Shown: piece by piece, positions 46,601-54,000 of the stretch
Layout of the letters: every line of letters starts with the position of its first letter
How positions within the stretch are numbered: the stretch's first letter is position 1
From: JBCCSZ01 sp039821145
GTDB taxonomy: Bacteria; Bacteroidota; Bacteroidia; Chitinophagales; Saprospiraceae
Direction: 5' to 3'
NCBI GenBank assembly: GCA_039821145.1
Contig: JBCBOS010000015.1
Span: 158,432-222,431, forward strand
DNA length: 64,000 nt
Notes under the pieces: generated by a model
The model's database searches: none
Told to the model about the DNA's origin: nothing
What the model saw: only the letters and a program-made list of their open reading frames with translations
Made by a program: the position numbers and the translations under genes

Positions 46601-49564
46601 GGGTGCAACAGTTGTAAGTGTCACGTTGCCAAAATCGTCATAGACGTAAATGGTAGCAACTTGTCGCGGCAACCCATCGTAGTCGATCCGCGATGTCAGC
46701 TGGCCTTTGTTGTTGTAGTAATAGCGGTCTGTGAAAGTATGTGATGGCTGGCCGGTGCGCTGTCGGGTGACGATCATCCGGGTTTTTCTATTGGGTACTG
46801 GACCTGCGTACTGAAAGTATTCCGAGTCGGTCGTGATGGTCTCTACACCATTGTCTTCTGTCTCCAAGGTCACATTTCCATAGTTGTCATATCCGTAAGA
46901 CATCACAATGGTTTGATCTTGCAGGATGCGATCTTCTGTACTGCCATTGAATCTCGGCCAATAACTTTCATTGCCTTGCGGGAGGAAGGTGATGTCAAAG
47001 TCTGTTTGGTGAAAAAGATAATCGGTGGAGGAGACGTACTTGCGGGTCTCATGGGGCGCCAGCATATAGATGCCAGGCGTCTGCTCTCGCTCCACTTCTG
47101 TTCGGAGGTCGTTGTCCAGATCAATGGTGTGAACTTCTCTGAAGCCCAAAAAGCCTTTTCCGGCGCGATGGACAAAAGCATCCTCGTATTTGTACCGTGT
47201 GGTAAAATAGCCCCCGATGCCATCGTCTCTCTCCATTTGTTGAGCCAGATAAATTGGCGCAGTTACGGTATTTCGCGGATAGTCTGTCAAGGTGGGACGA
47301 CTGTAGAAATTGCTGGTTTGGGTCATGCGGCGATAGGTAAAATTGATCCGCTTGTTGTGTCCATCTACTACGTTTTGCAAGAGCATGTCTTGGCCTTCTT
47401 TTTGGAAGTACAAAATGGTGGATGGCGCGGTGTAGCTGGTGCGATTGATGAGATCTGTCCGGCCATCTCCGTTGAGGTCGAATTGTACAATGGGAACAAT
47501 CCCTAGTATGCCACTGAAGGTCTCCACCTCAGAAATAAAGTTATCTCCCCTGCTGAAATAGAGTTCCAGTTTGGAGTCACTGAATTGGTTCCATCCATGT
47601 AAAACATCAGTCAGGCCATCGCCATTGAAATCGCCCAGTTCAAGTTTGTCATCGCCATAATTTCCAAGAATGTCAGGAGTTCGATTGAAGGTAAAAGGTG
47701 AAATGGCAAAATCTCTGCCCGTAGAGATGTATCTGTACCACGTCCCGCCATTGGTATTTCTGGTGTCGCGCAACAGCATATCCGTTTTTTGATCCCCATT
47801 GAAATCACCAAAAAAGAAACGGTGATCCTTGGTTGGCAATGTACTGGCATTCAATACATCCGCTACGATGTTATTTCCAATTTGAGAAAAAGAAACAATT
47901 TCCGTATTGCTGTCGCCAACCTTCATCAGCTCCATCTTCCCATCTCCGTCTAGGTCCAATACGCGAATGTCCTCTGCCGCTACCCAATCGCTCGCTGTGA
48001 CCCCCAGAATTTCAGCATTCTTTACAGACGAGTTACCAAGTGTCATAAAAACCTTGTGTGAAGACCCATCGCCCAAGATGAGGATAAAGTCAGTCACACC
48101 ATCTCCGTTGAAATCACCAGGAAAGAAATACTTGAGACTTGGGTCTATGCGGTTGTAACTACCAGGTACTGGGAAGAGTTGTGTGGCGAATGTACTGCCC
48201 GTACTTCTGTACAATTTGAGATAGTCCAAACGCCGATACCCATCTATTACAACAATCTCATGGGTAAAAACATCATCCAAGCCATCGCCATTAAAATCAG
48301 AGGAGATAAAATTTTGAAATTTGGGGATGTTCATTCCATTGAGAATGTTTGTCTGCGGTGGCAAGGGCTGATCAAACCAAACAGTGTAGCTGGAGTTGGT
48401 GGCAGTGCGCTTGTACACTCTGATGGCCGTATTGTACTCCACCCCATCTATGATGGTCGTGGGAGCCACCAGAATATCGGAATAGCCATCTCCATCAAAA
48501 TCACCGGAAAAAAGATCCACTCCTTCTCCTTGGTAGGCAGTCAAGACGTCTTCATCAAAATCCAGGGGTTGGTCACCATATTTGAAAATGGTAGTGTTCA
48601 GAGCAACTCCAGTACTTCCGGTCTCCTTGATGTTGTTGAGCGTAGAGCGATAGCCATCAAAACTGTAGCTGAAAAAGTAGTTTCTGACAGTGCTGTTTTC
48701 CGCTTCCACTTCGATCCGATCAAGCAAGGTCACATTGGCAATGTCAGATCCTGCCTCATAGGTTCTCACTTGATCCGTTCTGAACTTGTAATGGAACCTC
48801 ATCACATTGTACGGTACTTGACCTGTGATGCTGTTGCCGGTATATCTGATTTCCTGGATGCGGTGGTTGCGAAAGGAGCTGGTATAAACAAACTCGATGT
48901 AGTTGCCATCTGGATAGCGAATTGTGCTGAGCTTCCACCACAAGACATTGTTCCCATCAGATGTCTCAAAGCGAGAATTGGAACTGCTTCCGTACTCGTA
49001 GATTACTCCGTCTTTGGTTTCCAACTCAAAGTGGAGTGGATCGATGGGGAGGGTTCTGCGTGTTGTCAAGACAGAAAAATCATCGGACTCCTTTCGATAG
49101 GTAGCTCCATCGGCGCCATAAATTCCACTGCGCAAAACCATGCGCTCTCCATCCAGGTAAAATCGGTCGGAATTGGAAATGGTCACAGGGGTTGTCTTGC
49201 CATCAAAATGAATCGACTGTCCGGCACGGGTGATGGCAGATATGCCTGTCAAGGACCAACCTTGCCCAAGGATGCCATTGCTGCCCATGGAATTGTAGGC
49301 CACAGATATTTCGGGAACAACGCCATTGGTTCCCGGTGGCACTTCGATGGGAATGTCGTAGACAAAAGCACCATTTCCGTTGTCGGATGCCTCTCCAGGA
49401 ATGACCCCGGCAGGCAGACTTGTATTGATCGTTTTGTTCGAAATGTCGCTGGCGGTGTTCAAGGGTACATAGCTGACATTTTGTGCCTCCGCGCTTTGCC
49501 AGATGAGGCATTTGCACAGTAGTAGAAAAACAAAAATGAAATATTTACTTGTCATTGAATTCAT
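43667..49564 (-). CDS. Unit 7 giant SpvB/FG-GAP/Rhs cage protein
   Basis: 1,965 residues. Signal peptide MNSMTSKYFIFVFLLLCKC (a Met three codons in, at 49555, is an alternative), cleavage near AEA/QN. The SpvB-like segment has VPPGTNGVVPEISVAYNS. The FG-GAP region is slightly shorter than in other units because the stretch after ITL/MTL GG-N-S and before DWVAAEDIRVLDLDGDG is reduced; seven loops remain. TcdB-middle-like block GFLGFREV. Rhs core to DPSGE (1707-1711). The tail is 259 residues, GSLLAESLSLL replaces GSLLPEA, and the protein ends FLGQYLSKK, lacking the LGSS terminus shared by units 3-6. Group b. It lies 45 bases after the small gene. Confidence 0.95.
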   Translation of the reverse strand: MNSMTSKYFIFVFLLLCKCLIWQSAEAQNVSYVPLNTASDISNKTINTSLPAGVIPGEASDNGNGAFVYDIPIEVPPGTNGVVPEISVAYNSMGSNGILGQGWSLTGISAITRAGQSIHFDGKTTPVTISNSDRFYLDGERMVLRSGIYGADGATYRKESDDFSVLTTRRTLPIDPLHFELETKDGVIYEYGSSSNSRFETSDGNNVLWWKLSTIRYPDGNYIEFVYTSSFRNHRIQEIRYTGNSITGQVPYNVMRFHYKFRTDQVRTYEAGSDIANVTLLDRIEVEAENSTVRNYFFSYSFDGYRSTLNNIKETGSTGVALNTTIFKYGDQPLDFDEDVLTAYQGEGVDLFSGDFDGDGYSDILVAPTTIIDGVEYNTAIRVYKRTATNSSYTVWFDQPLPPQTNILNGMNIPKFQNFISSDFNGDGLDDVFTHEIVVIDGYRRLDYLKLYRSTGSTFATQLFPVPGSYNRIDPSLKYFFPGDFNGDGVTDFILILGDGSSHKVFMTLGNSSVKNAEILGVTASDWVAAEDIRVLDLDGDGKMELMKVGDSNTEIVSFSQIGNNIVADVLNASTLPTKDHRFFFGDFNGDQKTDMLLRDTRNTNGGTWYRYISTGRDFAISPFTFNRTPDILGNYGDDKLELGDFNGDGLTDVLHGWNQFSDSKLELYFSRGDNFISEVETFSGILGIVPIVQFDLNGDGRTDLINRTSYTAPSTILYFQKEGQDMLLQNVVDGHNKRINFTYRRMTQTSNFYSRPTLTDYPRNTVTAPIYLAQQMERDDGIGGYFTTRYKYEDAFVHRAGKGFLGFREVHTIDLDNDLRTEVEREQTPGIYMLAPHETRKYVSSTDYLFHQTDFDITFLPQGNESYWPRFNGSTEDRILQDQTIVMSYGYDNYGNVTLETEDNGVETITTDSEYFQYAGPVPNRKTRMIVTRQRTGQPSHTFTDRYYYNNKGQLTSRIDYDGLPRQVATIYVYDDFGNVTLTTVAPIGLVARQTINTYDPKGRFVVGLTNQMGHTESATYDAKWGEKLTVTGVDGLTTTFEYDAFGRRSRTILPTAVMIDEAYPFFVSPSYGSIYYHSISQVGKPDQQYFFDKLGRRIRHHRRSFANDMIYEVWTYDSRGRPKTARAPYKSSETTFTTTYNYDTYNRRTSEVNPFGTTTYSYSYSGGNAKITKTNPAGQVSTVEMDASGLKTKATDTGGTLNYTYDSQGLLKEVKLGSTTMVTLMHDVYGNKIQVVDKNAGTISYGYNAFKELISETNANGHTYQMEYNKLSQLTRRYGPGEDRRYEYHTSGVAKGKIFHIHNLQSTDAMYYYYDIYGRVRTVAERVDGPYLWTSFTYNAFSDITSKTYPSGLKLDYLYDSNGILSSIKHVASNHTLFTNQAMNGRGQYTSYQLGNNVTTTVEYNQGITTRYLAPGQQDLRMNWNYDNGNLIYRWDDEKGRFENFTYDGINRLLTSQVAGQAVKSTSYASNGNINTKSDVGTYTYASMRNNAVEKVTNPDNTIPALTQDIVYNEFDQPSKLTEGDFELDYTYGHDRQRIKSVLKENGLVTRTRLYFGEYEQQIQQGNTQHIHYVNAGQGTVGIVVMENNNFEFYATYTDHLGSIVRVTDDTGGMVAEQSFDAWGRKRNASTWTYANVGSVPDWLYRGYTGHEEMPKFQLINMNGRMYDPVVGRMLSPDNHVQSPTNTQSYNRYTYAFNNPLSYTDPSGEIAWFIPVIIGAAVGAYAGASIASGNWNFTKWNKNAWKGAIVGAFIGAAAGASIAASVNATGITKAGSEKLSTAWKITTAAIKGANIKLAVTSLTGGDLNKLYKSALVGAALGGYKSLVKTTKGFGLIDKFGWKAALLEKALYTTVESLAGNWINGDKIFYNVVVGVGPLRFTFGKKYGNPIFRWQDNIGSLLAESLSLLKLADGGSLKFDLQKLTLVYGVGKLSNSAGLGDTVNSVTWTTSDWISFLGQYLSKK

Positions 49565-49609
49565 AACATCTAATATTTTTTTAAAAATGATTGACTGATT
49601 TGAAAAAGA

Positions 49610-50200
49610 TCATTGTGACTTGATGAGCATGGAAATTCTGCGCTGGTCGCCATCCACCAAGGTCAGCACATAGGCTCCCTCTGGGAGAGAAGACACATCG
49701 ATGTCTCGCCCATCGCCCAATGCACGTTGGGACAAAACTTGCCCATTCAAGCTGATGATGCTAAGGGTCGCTTCCGGATTGAGGTCTTCTCCGCGAATGG
49801 AAAAATTGGCAGCTGTTGGATTGGGAAAAACCACCATGTCTGATAGGCTGGAGAAGTTCTGTTGGTCTGAATCCACACCTTGCCTTTTGACCAATTCCAG
49901 GTCCAAATAGGCAGGCTGACTCAGTACTGCTTCCAGTTTTTCAATCTCCCATTCGAGTGCGTCGGAATACCCTTCCAGGCTTCCTTCTAAGTCCAAGAGT
50001 TGATTGAGTTGACCGTCTACGACTTTTGTAGAAAACTCCATTCCCACATTTTCCAAGCAGAGGTATCGCTTGATGCGATTGCCTGCATTGTCGTAATTGA
50101 AACTGATGCCACAGCTAACAGATGCTGGTGGTTCGATTTGTGCAGTCAGGCCAAAACAGCCAATTGACAAAAAGAAAAAAATCAGAAAATAATTTTTCAT
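49610..50200 (-). CDS. Unit 7 small partner: YD-motif protein with T9SS sorting domain
   Basis: 196 residues. Signal peptide MKNYFLIFFFLSIGCFGLTA. Motif CGISFNYDNAGNRIKRYLC. The middle differs from its group: FSTKVVDGQLNQLLDL replaces FSTETTEDQLTN, and KRQGVDSDQQNF precedes the sorting domain. Sorting domain VVFPNPTAANFSI and SSLPEGAYVLTL; it ends MLIKSQ, two residues shorter than units 4-6. Co-transcription with the giant gene is expected from the 45-base gap. Confidence 0.9.
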   Translation of the reverse strand: MKNYFLIFFFLSIGCFGLTAQIEPPASVSCGISFNYDNAGNRIKRYLCLENVGMEFSTKVVDGQLNQLLDLEGSLEGYSDALEWEIEKLEAVLSQPAYLDLELVKRQGVDSDQQNFSSLSDMVVFPNPTAANFSIRGEDLNPEATLSIISLNGQVLSQRALGDGRDIDVSSLPEGAYVLTLVDGDQRRISMLIKSQ

Positions 50201-50731
50201 AAGTATAAGGTTTTAAAGTAAAAAAATGATATAGCTCTTCCATTCTGTTCGGCGCAAATTGGCTGAAACAGGCCATCAACTCTCCCTCAAAACCGTTGGA
50301 AGATCACTCCCCAACAGCTTTGAAAAAGGCATGACAATTTCACTGTGAAAACATCTCTCTCAACATGCGCAAGCACAAAACTTCCACCCGTCCGACGGAC
50401 GACTCATCTCCTCAAAACAATGGCATTATTGAGAAAAAACTTCACCTCACAATCAATTGATTGATTGATTGGAGAACATTAAATTGGCACTGAAATTACA
50501 TCACATGGAAATTTGCAAGAAGGACGAAGATTCATCCTTCTTGTTCAAATATTTGTGATACTAACTGGTGATATTTTTGTTGAATTTCTGTAGGACTCTT
50601 TATGATCTTATGCAAAACGAACGGGCAGTATGATTGACAAAGACAAATAAGATATGATACAACATTGGAGGCAAAGAGTCTGGTGCAATTGAAAGTTTAT
50701 TGAGGCTTCCATTCTTTGTCTAATCTGATGG
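50201..50731 (-). promoter_or_regulatory. Unit 7 leader
   Basis: About 530 bases. An imperfect hairpin (CTGTT.. against ..AACAG, 50245-50271) sits 45 bases before the start codon. Four copies of ATTG in tandem lie at 50456-50471. No gene or other structure is recognised. Confidence 0.4.
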
Positions 50732-50763
50732 TAAATATATCACAATACAGATAAAAATGTAAA
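50732..50763 (-). promoter_or_regulatory. Putative promoter of unit 7
   Basis: Minus strand: TTTAC at 50763-50759, 19 bases, TATATTTA at 50739-50732 (last base off consensus). It is 532 bases from the small gene start and 107 bases past the unit 8 terminator. Confidence 0.6.
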
Positions 50764-50870
50764 ATAAAGACTTCTCTTTTCCACCCATATCTTCACTGGC
50801 CGACATAAGTGTACATAAGTCCTGAATAAGCAACTTCTGTCGGTTACATTTCCATTTAAATGGTATGTAT

Positions 50871-50900
50871 AAAAAATCACCAGCCCCGGAGAGCTGGTGA
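50871..50900 (-). terminator. Intrinsic terminator of unit 8
   Basis: Minus-strand hairpin at 50900-50877: 10-bp stem TCACCAGCTC paired with GGGCTGGTGA (one G-U), TCCG tetraloop, then six T. A second small inverted repeat (GAAAACTT/AAGTTTTC, near 50906-50926) precedes it in the transcript. Distance from the stop codon 120 bases. Confidence 0.87.
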
Positions 50901-51020
50901 CGACTGAAAACTTGATAAGTTTTCACCTTACAATTCACAGTTGCATGTCAATTGTGTGCATTGCTGAGATTGAATTGTTCTCAGCTGTTTTCATTCATGG
51001 GTGTACAGTAGTCTCTCCCA

Positions 51021-54000
51021 TCAGGATGCTCCCAGCTTGCTGAAAACCTGGCCAATAAATGACATCCAATCCTTTCCAGTAGGTACAATGCTCTTTTCTA
51101 TTTTAGACAACTCGGGTAAATTGGAGAACCAGCCACCTGTCGATGTCAAGGTCAGTTTGTCCAGATCGTATCCAGGAGTACCACCGGCAGCCCAACCCAG
51201 GAGCGAAAAAGCTTCTGGCAGCAGACTCCCAATGTTGTCTTGCCAGCGCCAAATGGGTTCCCCCTCGTATTTTTGGCCAAAACTAAACCGCAACGGACCT
51301 ACCTCCAAGATGAATCCGTAGAACAACGGATCGCCATTGATCCAGTTGCCACCGATGGATTCAAGACCTGTATAGACAGCCTTGTTGAGCAAAGTCAACT
51401 TCCAGCCCCATGACTTGGCCAGTCCAAACCCTTTGGTCACATCAAATGCGCCTTTGTAGGCTCCCAAAGCAGCTCCAACCAGACCAGCCTTATAGAGTTT
51501 GTCAAGATCACCTCCAGTGACGGCCGTAACCCCCATTTTGATATTGGCTCCTTTGAGTGCAGAGGTGGTGATCTTCCATGCTGCGGTCAGACTCTTTCCC
51601 GTGGCTGCCGTCCCCTTGGCCGCCGCCCCGGTAGCAGCCGCCCCGGTCGTTATGCCCGTAGCACCAATGGCTGCAGCAAACATCGCTCCGGCCGCCGCTC
51701 CCACAAAGGCCCCCACAATCGCTCCCTTCCAAGCATCACTGGTCCATCTCGTGAAATTCCAACTACCCGAGACAATGGACGCGCCTGCATACGCACCAAT
51801 CACCGCTCCGATGATCACCGGAACAAACCAGGCAATCTCTCCATTTGGATCAGTGTAAGACAAGGGGTTGTTGAAAGCATACGTGTAGCGGTTGTAGCTC
51901 TGTGTATTGTTTGGAGATTGGATGTGATTGTCCACGCTCAACATTCGACCAACAACGGGATCGTACAATCGACCATTCATATTGATCAGATCAAACTCCG
52001 GCATCTCCTCGTGGCCTGTATATCCTCTGTACAACCAATCCGGTACGCTGTTCACATCGGCATAGGTCCAGGTAGAAGCATTTCGCTTGCGCCCCCAAGG
52101 ATCAAAGTTCTGCTCCGCCACTGTTGTTGCATTGGCATCCGTGACGCGCAGAATGGAGCCCAGGTGATCCGTGTAGGTGTAGTAAAACTGACAGGCATCG
52201 TTGTATTTGACCACTATGGCTACTGTCCCTTGTCCAGCATCTATGTAGTGAATGTCTTTGGTAATGCCTTGCTTGGTTTGCCGTTCAAAATCTCCCAGAT
52301 ACAATCGGGTAGTGGTGACTGTACCATTTTCCTTGAGTACACTTTTGATGCGCTGACGGTCCTGGCCATAAGTATAATCCAATTCAAAATTGCCTTCCGA
52401 GACTTTGGATGGCTGGTCAAATTTGGTATAGCTGATGTTTTGTGTGACCGTCGGTATGGTACTGCTGGAATTGCTCACGCGGGTAACGGCATTGTTCTTC
52501 CCAGAGGGATAGTAGTAGTTGCCGACATCTGTCTTCGAGGCAATGTTGCCGTTGGCAGCATAGTTAATGCTCTTGACAGGCTGGCCGGATACTTGTGCCG
52601 TCTTCAGTCGATTGAGATTGTCGTAAGTAAAGCTCTCAGAACGTCCCTTGACCAAATCATTGCGGTAGTTGAGATTTCCATTGGCGTAATTCCAACCCAT
52701 GACCAAGTCCTGTAAGCCATTCGAACGGTAGCGGGTGGGGACTCCGTGATTGTAGGTAGTAGAGCTTGTTCGATTGTTGCCCAACTTGTACGAAGTGTAC
52801 TGCTCTCGTCCGTTCATGGCTTGTGCAGTAAACAAGGTATGATTGCTATCCTCGTGCTTGATGGTCGTGAGGAAGCCATTGGAATCGTAGGAATAATCCA
52901 ATCTCAAACCAGAAGGATAGGTTTTGGACGTGACATCATTGTAGCTGTTGTAGGTTAGCGTTGTCGTTAGAGTGGGACCGTCTATGCGTTCAAATTTTTG
53001 ACTAATGCGACCATAAGAATCGTAGTGGTAAACCTCCCTGTCAGGAGACAGCGTATTGTACACATAGTATACCTTATTTCTCGCCACACCACTTCCATGG
53101 TAGACGTAGCGGCGATCTTCTCCGGGTCCATGTCGGCGGGTGATTTGTCCCAACTTATTGTACTCCATGAAGTAGGTATGGCCATTGGCATTGGTCTGCC
53201 AGATCATCTCCTTATACGCATTGTAGGCATACGAAATGGTTCCGGCATTCTTGTCTATGACCTGTATTTTGTTTCCAAACGGATCATGTGTGATCGTTGC
53301 CATGACGGTATTGCCCAGCTTGACTTCCTTGACTTGTCCTTGGCTATCGTGGGTATAGGTCAGGGTCCCGCCATTGTCCGTCGCTTTGGTTCTCAAACCA
53401 CTGGCATCCATCTCTACTGTTGTCACCTGTCCGGCAGGATTGGTCTTTGTAATTTTGGATTTTCCACCAGAGTAACTGTAGCTGTAGCTCGTGGTTCCAA
53501 ATGGGTTGGACTCGCTGGTCCGGCGATTGTAGGTATCGTAATTGAGGGTGGTGGTAAAGGAGGTTTCCCCCGACTTGTAAGGTGCCCGCACCGTCTTGAG
53601 TCGGCCTCTTGTATCGAAAGTCCAAACCTCTTGAACAGTGGAATTGTTGTAACTCTTCCGATGGTGTCTGATCTTGCGTCCCAGTCTATCGAAGTAATGC
53701 CATTGGTCGGGCTTTCCTACCTGCGTAATGCCGTGTTGGTACGTACTTCCAAGGATGGAACTGACAAAGAAGAGATGGCTTTCATTGATGACTGCTCCTG
53801 TTGGCAAGGTGGTTTTTGTTCGACGGCCAAAGGCATCGTACTCAAAAGTAGTGGTCAAACCGTCAATGCCCGTAACAGACAATTTTTTCCCCCACCGATT
53901 GTCGTAAGCAGCAGACTCACCATGTCCCAATGGGTTGGTCATCCCCACGATGAAGCGTCCCTTGCTGTCATAGGTTTTACTCGTTTGGCGTGGACTCAAG

